NCBI GenBank assembly: GCA_009602735.1
Contig: WELA01005791.1
Span: 6,159-61,783 of the forward strand
Direction: 5' to 3'
Source of the DNA: Mesotaenium endlicherianum
Taxonomy: Eukaryota > Streptophyta > Zygnematophyceae > Zygnematales > Mesotaeniaceae
Length of the DNA: 55,625 nucleotides
The notes beneath the pieces are model-generated. The model searched no databases. It saw only the letters and a list, made by a program, of their open reading frames with translations, and was not told the DNA's origin. The position numbers and the translations under genes are program-made. Shown here in pieces: positions 11,335-20,053 of the stretch. Position 1 is the first letter of the stretch. Every line of letters begins with the position of its first letter.

Positions 11335-11548
11335 TTAGGGAGGGGTGCCAGCCGCCCGAAGGTGGAACCGTTTCAACGCCCCTTTGGCATTGGTCAGCTG
11401 GTCTTTAAATTCCCAAGTATCTCCAAAGGCGTCATAACCCTTCCATCTGACCAGGCACTTCATGACATATTTAGATGAGCGACGGACAGAGCGAGCGTCT
11501 AAAATCTCCTCAACCTCATATTCCTCAGGGTCATTATCCCGGACAGCA
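11335..11548 (-). pseudogene. Fragment D chromodomain stub
   Basis: On the minus strand it reads EEYEVEEILDARSVRRSSKY and then KCLVRWKGYDAFGDTWEFKD, a nearly complete chromodomain from the pol C-terminus with the aromatic-rich RWKGY segment. It begins abruptly at the junction with C integrase and ends at a stop after GTPP. It duplicates, in reverse, the chromodomain of element C at about 12610-12828. Confidence 0.85.
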
Positions 11549-12828
11549 GCAAACTGGCAAAACATTATCATTGGGAGGGATTACGTCGGGAGGTCTTGAA
11601 ATATGTTAAGTCCTGTGACCAATGTCAAAGAAATAAGTCTAGGCACACACCACCGGGGGCCCTCATACAATCGGTGCCCATCCCAGCTGGTCGCTGGAAA
11701 ACAATAACGATGGTTTGGGTGGTAACACTACCAAGAACCGCCAATGGGCATGATTCGATATTGGTAGTAGTGGATAAATTGACAAAAATGGTCATTTTCA
11801 TCCCCACAATCGTCAAAGTAGCTGCACTCAAAACAGCGAGACAATTCTACAACCATGTAGTATGCCAACAAGGGCTACCCTCTAATATCATCTCAGACAG
11901 AGACTCAAAATTTACCTCTAAGTTCTGGAGAGCTTTAATGGGGTTAAAGGGAGTCAAGCAGCTGCTCAACACAACAAACCACCCTCAGACGGATGGGCAG
12001 ACTAAAAGAACTAACCGAGTTCTGCACGAGGTACTGAGAGCCTATATTAACCAAAAACAAGATAATTGGGATGACCTGTTACCTCACATCCAGTTTGCGG
12101 TCAACAGTGCGGTGCACGTGTCAACGGACAAGACTCCTTTTGAACTGAGCCTGGGTAGAGTCCCTAAGTCTCCTTTAGATGTACTAGGGGAGTCTTAAAA
12201 TCACCCCGAAGGGATTGACAATCCGGTCTCCCTCCAGCTAACCCAGGAGTTTGCTGACACCCTGTCAGAAGTCCAACATACCCTGCACAAAGCCAAGGCA
12301 AACCAACAGAAATACGCTAATCAGCACCGTCGTGAACTGATATTTACTAAGGGCGATTTGGTCAAAGTGCATTCTCAGCACCTGTACCTACCTGGTGTGG
12401 TCAAGAAAAAGCTTGGTCCTGTCTGGGTCGATCCATAATTGGTGTTGCGCCGTGTCGGTCAGAATGCTTGCAAACTGAACATGTCAGCGGAATACAAGGG
12501 TCACCCGGTCTTTAAGGTCTCCTTCCTGGAACCATACATCAAAGGTGACACACTGTTCATAGGTCGTTTACCTGTCCAATCGAGACCGGTCCCCGCAGTC
12601 CGGGATGGTGACTCTGAGGAATATGAGGTCGAGGAGATTTTAGACGCTCGCTCTGTCCGTCGCTCATCTAAATATGTCATGAAGTGCCTGGTCAGATGGA
12701 AGGGTTATGACGCCTCTAAAGACACTTGGGAATTTAAAGACCAGCTGACCAATGCCAAAGGGGCGTTGAAACGGTTCCACCTTCGGGCGGCTGGCACCCC
12801 TCCCAAATTGTCAATTCAGTGGCCATAG
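11549..12828 (+). pseudogene. pol: Element C pol, second part: integrase core and chromodomain
   Basis: This continues the reading broken at 9706. LAKHYHWEGL and KSCDQCQRNK complete the zinc region. In the catalytic core the first Asp is Val (ITMVWVVTLP; codon 11713-11715) and the triad Glu is Lys (DGQTKRTNR; codon 12004-12006), while SDRDSKF keeps the middle Asp. Element E has Asp and Glu at the changed positions, so this integrase is dead. A stop and frame change follow near 12198. The C-terminal part (12439-12828) holds a GPVW segment, KVSFLEPYIKG and a chromodomain (EEYEVEEILDARSVRR, then CLVRWKGYDASKDTWEF). Confidence 0.92.
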
Positions 12829-13165
12829 ACAGGTGACAGGAGGTCCTGTCTCCATATAAGTCGGAGGGGAATGTGACAGTTAGTGACAGATAGTGATAGT
12901 TGTGACAGGCAGCCCACCTTAAAATTAAGTTGGAGGGAGTGTGTTTTGTTTCGGGATCAGCCGCGCAAATTTTTATAACCACTCTACTCACTCAACCTGC
13001 GCTCACACTCACTTTCTCTCTCTAACTCAATTCTCTCTCATACTCCCTCACACAAGGTATTACAAGCTAGGAACTCTCCCTATCGCGTTCTTCTTCACTT
13101 CGGGCACTCAGTAGCGGCAAAGTATCATGACTTCACTGACTGCATTGTGTTTATGATTGAGCAGG
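12829..13165 (+). promoter_or_regulatory. Inter-ORF region with phased GTGAC repeats, TATA-like box and pyrimidine leader
   Basis: Between the chromodomain stop and the third ORF lie four GTGA(C/T)AG-type repeats at 12873, 12883, 12893 and 12902 (spacing 10, 10, 9). TTTTATAA follows at 12971-12978, then about 60 bases rich in CT (CACTTTCTCTCTCTAACTC). This order resembles an upstream element, TATA box and pyrimidine patch of a plant-type core promoter. AAGGTATTAC (about 13056) and TTGAGCAG just before the ATG could also be splice donor and acceptor. Fragment D keeps the four repeats. E keeps three and lacks the TATA segment. Function is inference. Confidence 0.45.
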
Positions 13166-14845
13166 ATGACTCAGAAGTCGGAACTTAAGAGGAAGAGAAG
13201 AGCGGAAGAGGCACATGCAGAATACTTGCAGTTCCGTGGCGACATCGAATCATCCTCCATCTTCGTTCGGGAATCACAACGACTCCAACAACAGCGGGAG
13301 GCACAGAAGAAGAAGGAGGAGGAGGAACAGGCCAGATTGAGGCAGGAAGAATTGGACAGAAAAGCTGCAGAGGAGGCCAAGAAGGTAGAGGAGGAGAGCC
13401 AAGCTGAGGAGAGGCGAAAGCAGCAGGCTGAAAAAGAACAGAGGAGAATCAGCAGCTACCGCTACACAGTATTGGGTAAGGACTTTGATCTACTCGAAGA
13501 GGCCTTCAAGTATGCCCAGAGAAGTCGCAGTGAGTCACAGAAGGACATCTTGCAGAAGGAAGGAGAGACATCCGAAAACTTTGACAAGTATATAGAGGTC
13601 AGCACAGGGTTCCTCCTCTACCACGATTATGCCAGGATGGTAGGATATACGATCAGAGAGGCCAAGGCAATGGCCCAAATGAATGAGGCAGGAGCTGTAT
13701 TGATTCCAGGTATCTGGGGGGAAGATAGGGTCATCATGATGATCCCTATGGACGCGGACAGCTTTAAGGACTCTACACCCCATAACTGGTTCAAGGCCAT
13801 GTATAATGAGGTGGAGAGGAGAAGTTGGGAGTTCTTGGCCAAGGAAACCAGTCAGCTGGACTTTGCAGGGCACTTGTACCCGTGTACTCTGAAAAGGACA
13901 GACCCTGCCGTCTTCCGGAAGCCCACCGATTGGCGGTGGATGACCATCAACATGAGGGACCAGCAGAATGACAAGGCGAAGGATGAGGATTTCCTAACAG
14001 ACCTACAGGGGAACATAGTGTTGCCTCCTCACATTGCAGCTTGGGACCCAAGATTGGATGGAGTAAGGGACTGTATGAGTCACAAAATGCAGCAGGACAG
14101 GAGCAGGGCCCGCGAGGCATTCTCTAAAGGAAAGCACGCTTATGTCAAATGGGCAAGCAAGCAAGGAGAGAAAAACCTGTATGCGGTTAGGACTCAACAG
14201 CCTCCACCAGCACCCAAAAGGGGAAGGTTGGTGGGGTACTCTTTTTCTCGGGCAGAGCTGGAACAGCTTACAGAGGAGACCCCAGCAGTCTCAGAGGAGC
14301 CGGGGGAAGGAGAGGAGGAGTTAGAGGAAGAAGAGGAGGAAGACGAGGAAGAGGACAATAGCCCCGCTGTGACCCAGACACCTGCTACATCCCCCATAAT
14401 GGAAAAGACTGGGTTGACCAGGGTAGACACAGGTTTGAGCTAGCTAGCTGAGGAGGAAGATATCACTTGGTTGGGGACTGCCAGAGGACAAAGCCCAGTT
14501 GCAGGGGCAGAAATCCAGTCAGACAGGACAGTCAGAAGGGCTGCCAGAGAAATGGCCAGAGGCCTGCAAGCATCTCCCTTGCAGAGAGGACATGTGCCCT
14601 TGGCTCATGTCATGCAACATCCTTCTTGGATGCCAGTATATGTACCTGTCAGTTTGAGGGATGCCCGGGAGAAGGCTGCCTCCCTTCAGTTTCAGACGGT
14701 GCAGGAGGAAACAGCCCAGTTACTACGTTCTCCCCTTGGTTCCCCCTACTCGGAGCCCCGAGGCTTCAGGAGACCCCTAGATAGGAGCAGGAGATCTGGC
14801 TCCCGATCTCGCTCCCCTGACCATAGAGCCCAGGGAGAACAGTAG
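13166..14845 (+). pseudogene. Element C third ORF: coiled-coil/acidic/RS-tail protein, one in-frame stop
   Basis: This ORF lies in sense orientation between pol and the 3' LTR, a position where some LTR elements carry an env-like or other extra gene. The start at 13166 is the first ATG (MTQKSELKRK). Order: a charged, Gln/Glu/Arg-rich coiled coil (residues about 1-100); a central domain I do not recognise (about 100-385), with runs such as YRYTVLGKDFDLLEEAFKY and KPTDWRWMTINMRDQQ; an acidic stretch (EEEEEEDEEED); and, after a single TAG at 14441-14443, the same frame continuing to an Arg/Ser-rich end (RSRRSGSRSRSPDHR). Total is about 560 codons. Element E carries the same protein with different stops. 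No signal peptide or membrane segment is visible, so it is not env-like. It may bind nucleic acid or Gag, but this is speculation. Confidence 0.8.
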
Positions 14846-14910
14846 GGCAGTAGGCTGAGGGGGAGGAGATCAGGACTTAAGTTGGGGGAAAACATGTACC
14901 CAGTGTAAGT

Positions 14911-14945
14911 GTTGTCGAGGCGACAACTTGTTAAGTTGTAGGGAT
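14911..14945 (+). promoter_or_regulatory. Conserved hairpin and polypurine tract before C 3' LTR
   Basis: A GTTGTCG-AGG-CGACAAC hairpin (14911-14927) is followed 18 bases later by the LTR, with AAGTTGTAGGGAT as the primer tract (AAGTTGGAGGGAT in E). It is conserved in all three family 2 copies whose 3' ends are present. It could be a packaging, 3'-processing or plus-strand priming signal; which one cannot be told from sequence. Confidence 0.65.
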
Positions 14946-15008
14946 TATGATAAATAAGTATATTGGTATAACATTCATTTAAATATAACAGTTAAACAAG
15001 TTCAGCCT
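14946..15008 (+). repeat. Element C 3' LTR, left piece
   Basis: It begins TATGATAAATAAG, a diverged form of TGTAATGAATCAG, and ends at GTTCAGCCT where element B is inserted. The LTR continues at 20054. Confidence 0.88.
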
Positions 15009-15508
15009 TGTAGTGAAACAGATAGATAAAGTACTTAGTGAAATATAATACTTTATCTATTCAAGACAAGGATCTTTGAACACAAGTGGTAGCTTCTTGA
15101 AAGAGAGATGGCTTCTTGATAGTTAATATATTTCTGGATTTTGGCAAGTACAAGAGTGATTCTGGAATGTCATTCGATGTTCTAGCTCTCGTTTATATAC
15201 TTGCTACATAAGTATTTTCTAAAAGGTGTATGTTGATGTGTTGGCACCCAACACATCCAAAACTTGCCACCTCTTTCTAGAATAACGTACACATGTCATT
15301 TTGACCTAAAAATGGCACATTTGACTTTTGCCACGTGGAGTTCTTCTAGGTCTTTCCTCTAACTTCGAAAATGCCTTGGAAGGTTCAAAGAACATGAACC
15401 AAGTCACTAGAGTACCTATTCACACTTAAATTCACACAATACTACTCCAAATATATTTGAAAACATTAAAATATATGCAAACTAATATATAATACTCAAA
15501 TCACTACA
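15009..15508 (-). repeat. Element B 3' LTR (500 bp)
   Basis: The plus strand reads TGTAGTGAAACAG to AAATCACTACA. Near the outer end it carries a 12-bp inverted repeat, ATAGATAAAGTA (15022-15033) and TACTTTATCTAT (15049-15060). Beyond the inner edge is a C/A-rich stretch that, on the minus strand, gives the polypurine tract TTTTGGGGGGGTGA. Confidence 0.95.
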
Positions 15509-16272
15509 TCACCCCCCCAAAAGAAAACGCGACGTCTCGGCGCGTCAAGTCTTACACATGTGGAGCAGACTAGTCAACAGCTTCAAGTCAGATGCCACAC
15601 ATGTGAAGAGGATTAGTCCAAGGCGCCAAGTCAGGTGCTACACATGTAAGGTAGACTAGGCAAGGTCGTGGGTGGTGTGACCTTATTGGCTAGCCTACTC
15701 CTTGATGATAAAGAAAATTGTACAAGTTGGCCCAAAATCTGCCACAAATCTATAAACTCATAGCGTCCACAAAACTGCTCCAAATCTCAAAATTCTAGTG
15801 CCAGACGGTCCGCGTCGGAGAAGTCTACCGGGTCACCAAATTTGAGAGCATTCTAGTTCCTGGAGTGTTGTTGAGAGCGGAGAGAGTAGGCACTCCTCCA
15901 AATCTGTGCAGAAACTTCTAAAAATCATAAGTCCTTCTATGCTTCTTCAAAAAGTGCAAACTAAGTCTCAAACTGGGCGCTGTAAGATGTTCTACCAGAG
16001 TGTTGAGTTTCAGAGCATTCCAAGTTCAGGGGAGGGCACAATGTCAAAAGGCAGGTTCTGCTCTAACAATGCCAGCAGCCTGACCCCCTGCTACTTAGAG
16101 CATCATATCTCTCTCACCAGTGCTGCAAATTGAGCAAACTTGGACTCTAAATGACCGGCTACTCATGGAGTACAGTTGGGTAAACTTTCAAAATTTATTA
16201 TGTAGAGACCTATCACCAGTAGCAGTTTTAATTTTCTGTCCAGAAACTGCGAGAAGAGACGAGTGTCTAATG
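15509..16272 (-). other. Element B 3' non-coding region
   Basis: It matches the reverse complement of 2476-3245 in element A. No coding potential is apparent. It lies between the chromodomain stop and the polypurine tract of B. Confidence 0.75.
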
Positions 16273-17350
16273 TCAATTTTTCCTCTTTCTTGTTCTTGCA
16301 GGCTGGCTCCAAGGGGTCTTCTGCTGCTTCTTGATGGTGGCAGGCTGCCTCCCTGAAGTCTTTGTGCTTCTACTAGAGACACTTGGGGCTGGTCCAACAT
16401 GGGGGTTGGCGGCATGGAAGCGCTTCAACTTTCTCTGAACTTTGTCAAGGTAGTGCGCCGCCACCCAACTATTCTCCGAATCTGGATATCCTTTCCACTT
16501 GATCAAGTATTGCTGCTGTCTCCTGAAATTTCTCATAGCCACTATGTCTTCCACTTCGTACTCCAAATGATCATCCACTATTGTTCGGGCTGGTGGGGTT
16601 GTCACACGTCCAGGGAACTTGTTGTCGGGTTGCACATATGGCTTGAAGAGGGAAGCGTGGAATACGGGGTCGATGTGCATAGTCTGGGGAAGTTCTAGCT
16701 TGAAAGCAACGGGGTTGACTTGTTGGATAATCTTGAAAGATCCTAAATACTTGGGAGAGAACTTGCCGCCGACAGGCCTATTGTTTAGAGAAATATTGAA
16801 CGATAGTAACACATTGTCACCCACTCTGTACGTAATTTCTCTTCTGGACCTGTTTGCTACTCTTGCTTGAGCACCTTGCGCCTGTTGTAGAGCTTTCTTC
16901 GATGCTGTAAGAGCCGCTTCTAATGTCTCCATAAAATCTGTTGCTACAGGTACTTCATCATGGCCAGCCGTGAAGCTCAGCGGCGTGGTCGGATGGAAGC
17001 CATAGTTGAGGAAGAATGGGGACTCTTGGGTAGAGGCTTGCATTGTGTTGTTGTAGGCAAACTCCAGGGGGGTCAAGTACATGTCCCAATCTTGCTCCAG
17101 AGTAGACACGTAGGCCTTTAGAGAGGTCTTTAGAGTACAATTCATACGCTCGGTTTGCCCATCTGATTGCAGGTGGTAGGAAGTGGACATATCCAGCGAT
17201 GTACCCAAGTTCTTGAAGAGATTTTTCCAAAAATGGCTTGTGAATCTTGGATCTCTATCCGACACAATTCTTGATGGTAGTCCATGGAGTTGGAAGATGT
17301 TGTCAAAGATAAGTCTTGCAAGTTGTGGTGCTGTAGCCTTAGTCGTCGTG
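16273..17350 (-). pseudogene. pol: Element B pol, C-terminal part: integrase and chromodomain
   Basis: It is open on the minus strand from about 17350 to 16273. It starts in the integrase core at [17 protein letters not shown], so the first catalytic Asp is deleted. [12 protein letters not shown] and DGQTERMN keep the second Asp and the Glu. A GSF-type module (YLGSFKIIQQVNPVAFKL) and a complete chromodomain (YEVEDIVAMRNFRRQQQYL, then IKWKGYPDSENSW) follow, with a basic tail ending RTRKRKN. It lies in a different frame from the RT stump upstream, because the internal deletion is out of frame. Confidence 0.9.
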
Positions 17351-17654
17351 AATTTTGATTCTTGATGGTGATCTTGTTGAGGGCGCAATAGTCCACACAC
17401 ATCCTCAAGGTACCATCTTTCTTCTTGACAAATAGCACCGGGGCTCCAAATGGCGACTTGCTAGGTCGAATGAAGCCATGCTCCGGTAGCTCCTTGATTT
17501 GCTTCTTGACTTCGTCTAGCTCCGTGTATGACATTTAGAACGTAGACCAAGAGATGGGCTTGCTTCCGGGCTCCAACTCTATCTTGTGGTCCACGAACCT
17601 TTTGGGAGGTAGGCCCTTGGGCAATTCCGGGGAGAATACTTCTTCGTAGTCCTC

Positions 17655-17655
17655 N
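17655..17655. other. Ambiguous base N (contig join)
   Basis: The sequence reads GTCCTC, N, TAGTCCTC, with TAGTCCTC present on both sides. This is typical of two contig ends that overlap by a few bases and were joined by one N. The protease-RT linker frame changes here, so the frameshift may not be real. Confidence 0.6.
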
Positions 17656-18298
17656 TAGTCCTCAAGACTTCTTGTCTCTCCTTGAGAACGGGGCTGTCTT
17701 CTTGACTCTCGTTGTCCTTTTTGATGTCTTTTGGCGTGATCAAGGCCAAAAGAAGCTCGTGTCCCTTCCTCACAAGTCTCTTGAGTTGGAGGGCGGACAA
17801 TAGTATCTCGTGTGCCGGCTTCTCGATGTCTTGGGTCTGGATATTCTGGATTGCACGCAAAATACAGATCCTTGAAGTGATGTCATTCTTGATTCTGATA
17901 GTACCGTCTCTCCAATCAACTTGGGGGTTGTGCTTGGTCAGCCAAGGCGTCCCTAGGATGACGCCGTACTTGCCCAATTGCATGGGGGAGAATACTACTC
18001 TATCTTTGAAGGACTTGATAGAGAGTGCCAAGGGGTACGTCTTCTTGGAAGGGGTAGTATAGGAGAATCCATCGGGCATCATAATCTCCTCGTTGTGGTC
18101 AAGATTTCGCATAGTTTTACCGTGCTTGGTGGCGAAATCTGCAGCAATGAACTTGCCTTGAGCTCCGCTATCCACCAAGATGTGGACCTTCTCTCCTCCA
18201 AGGTAACCTCTCAAACTCATTGGGGATGGAACGTCCTCTTCAACGGGGGTCTCCACCTCACTTGGCTTGTTGCCTTCTTGTGAAGTGGGTCTTGGGGT

Positions 18299-18330
18299 GG
18301 TAGGCTCCTCGCCTACCGGCGCTGCCCGTT
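18299..18330 (-). promoter_or_regulatory. Candidate -1 frameshift hairpin at family 1 gag stop
   Basis: On the minus strand GGTAGGC, GAGGA, GCCTACC forms a perfect 7-bp stem (18317-18311 with 18305-18299) that includes the gag TAG. GAAAAC lies about ten bases upstream. Pol is at -1 relative to gag. GAAAAC is not a canonical slippery heptamer, so the support is architectural only. Confidence 0.35.
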
Positions 18331-19513
18331 TTCTGACAACTTTATGGGGCATGAGAGTGCACGATGGCCCTTCTCCTTACAGTAAAAGCACATTTTAGCC
18401 GTCATAAGAGCTTCTTTTTCAGTCGGGGAGAGTCTTGCTTTCACTCCTTGCTGGTTTCTTGCATCATAAGTGTCATTGGAGGGTCTTCCACTCTTCCGAG
18501 CAGCCGCGGGGTCCCTTTTAATAACTCCAATTTCCATGGGTGTGGGTCCAGATTCGGATGTGGAAGGGGCTGCGTACACCCGCGTCGCCGGTACCCGTGA
18601 AGATGAAGGCACGGAGTGCTTGAAATCCAAGGTATCCACCTTTTGGGCCACTTCCATGATGCTTGAGAAGTCCGTCAAGTCGCGTAATTCCACTTCCTTT
18701 GCCATCTTGGGCTTGAGGCCAAAGATGTAGCGGTCCATCTTCTCCTTGAGAGACATGTTGGGGATCTCAAGAGTGAGGGCGTGAAATCTGGATGTATATT
18801 CTTGGACGGACGTCGTTTGCTTGAGATGGTGGAGCTTTCCTCGGGCAATCTTCTGCGCATTGATGGGCATGAATTGCTTCTTGAGGGCCTCACAAAAATC
18901 TGCCCATCTTGCATATGATGGTGGGGGCTCTTGGCCGAGCCTCGGGTGCGCCATAGCTTGATATATAGCCGCTTGATGGTTACGCCACCATGATGTTGCT
19001 GCTTCTCTAAGTAAGGTAACGGCAAAGGGAACGTAGTCCTCCTCGGGTACTTCAAGTAATGCAAGGTAAGTCTCCACTTGGTAGAGCCATATCAAGTTGG
19101 CACCTTTCTCGGGGTTGAAAGTGTCGGGTTTGCTGGGCTTGATGAGTTTCCTTGCTCTCGTTGGCTCTAGTGGAGGCGCTTGAGCTGGGGCTGGATTTTG
19201 AGCATTGCTTGCAATAGGGGCAACCATGGCAGCCATAGCTTCTCTTGATGCTTGCACGGTTGCTTCATAGGTGGCCAAGCCCACTTAGTTGTGGACGGTC
19301 ATTAGGAAGGCTGCCCACTCATTTGCGGGAAATCCTTGTGGTGGGGTCAACTTTGCTATAGCGGCTGCCACGAGATTTGACGATGCTCCTCCTTGTGGTG
19401 CTGCTTGTTGTTGCAGATTTTCTTGAGTGGGCTCCCATCGGCGCTAGAGGAGGGTCTCTTGGAGAGGAAGGGCTTCTTTCGAAAGCTTGCTGTTGGTCTT
19501 GAGGATCGGCCAT
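18313..19513 (-). pseudogene. gag: Element B gag (frameshift and stop near N-terminus)
   Basis: The likely start is the ATG at 19513, 25 bases inside the PBS (MADPQDQQQAFER). A frameshift about 30 residues in, and a TAA before VGLATYEATVQA, separate it from the open part 18313-19284 (323 aa). That part has the capsid-like segment RKLIKPSKPDTFNPEKGANL and then WWRNHQAA, a retrotransposon-gag helix set (LKQTTSVQEYTSRFHALTLE), and a CCHC knuckle (CFYCKEKGHRALSC). It ends QRR followed by TAG. Confidence 0.9.
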
Positions 19514-19537
19514 CTTCTTGTGCTACCAAAGTGCCTA

Positions 19538-19549
19538 GCTCCGATACCA
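19538..19549 (-). promoter_or_regulatory. Element B primer-binding site
   Basis: The minus strand reads TGGTATCGGAGC immediately inside the 5' LTR. It is the same initiator tRNA-Met type with the G variant as in families 2 and 3. Confidence 0.88.
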
Positions 19550-19550
19550 C

Positions 19551-20053
19551 TGTAGTGAAACAGATAGATAAAGTACTTAGTGAAATATAATACTTTATCT
19601 ATTCAAGACAAGGATCTTTGAACATAAGTGGTAGCTTCTTGAAAGAGAGATGGCTTCTTGAAAGTTAATATATTTCTGGATTTTGGCAAGTACAAGAGTG
19701 ATTCTGGAATGTCTTTCTATGTTCTAGCTCTTGTTTATATACTTGCTACATAAGTAATTTCTAGGAAGGTGTATGTTGATGTGTTGGCACCCAACACATC
19801 CCAAAACTTGCCACCTCTTTCTAGAATAATGTACACATGTCCTTTTGACCTAAAAATGGCACATTTGACTTTTGCTACGTGGAGTTCTTCTAGGTCTTTC
19901 CTCTAACTTCAAAAATGCCTTAGAAGGTTCAAAGGACATGAACCAAGTCACTAGAGTACCTATTCACACTTGAATCCACACAATACTACTCCAAATATAT
20001 TTGATAGTATTAAAATATATGCAAACTAATATATTATAACTCAAATCTCTACA
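19551..20053 (-). repeat. Element B 5' LTR (503 bp)
   Basis: It is nearly identical to 15009-15508. The 12-bp inverted repeat lies at 19564-19575 and 19591-19602, at the U5 end next to the PBS. It is followed at 20054 by the target-site copy AGCCT. Confidence 0.95.

Larger units (their letters stand above)
9707..11548 (-). mobile_element. Fragment D: reversed, 5'-truncated family 2 copy inside C pol
   Basis: Read on the minus strand it contains the second half of the pol chromodomain (from 11548), the inter-ORF region, a deleted third ORF, the conserved hairpin and polypurine tract, and a complete 3' LTR (10424 down to 9707). The C integrase reading breaks at 9706 and continues at about 11549, with about seven target bases lost by comparison with E and no five-base duplication. 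A classical integrase-mediated insertion would have two LTRs and a duplication, so this looks like capture of a truncated copy or a rearrangement. Confidence 0.82.
17351..18352 (-). pseudogene. pol: Element B pol, N-terminal part: protease and RT stump
   Basis: Pol overlaps the end of gag in the -1 frame (PHKVVRKRAAP). The aspartic protease box is LVDSGAQGKFIA, with LGTPWLTKHNP downstream. After the N at 17655 the frame changes. A stop just upstream of [15 protein letters not shown] (17534) separates protease from RT. RT is open only to [17 protein letters not shown] (about 17355), where the sequence jumps into integrase. The protein between, holding the polymerase and RNase H active sites, is absent. 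Confidence 0.88.
15009..20053 (-). mobile_element. Element B: internally deleted family 1 element nested in C 3' LTR
   Basis: Two LTRs (15009-15508 and 19551-20053) with TGTAGTG...CTACA ends flank gag and a partial pol on the minus strand. The five bases on either side are identical: AGCCT at 15004-15008 and at 20054-20058, a perfect target-site duplication. The two LTRs differ at only a few percent of positions by eye, so B is younger than its host C. Pol has lost most of RT, RNase H and the first part of integrase, so B could move only with proteins supplied by other copies. Confidence 0.95.

Noticed and set aside
13157..13165. Start of the third ORF at 13157
   Set aside because: The codon there is TTG. 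The first ATG in frame is 13166, and the copies in D and E agree with it (10976, 24814).
14194..14430. Minus-strand serine-rich ORF opposite the acidic stretch
   Set aside because: It is the complement of GAG/GAA codons of the third ORF. The plus-strand protein is conserved in E and the minus frame has no independent support.
13166..14443. Third ORF as an env-like gene
   Set aside because: Its position fits, but no signal peptide, hydrophobic fusion segment or transmembrane helix is visible, and the sequence is charged and coiled-coil.
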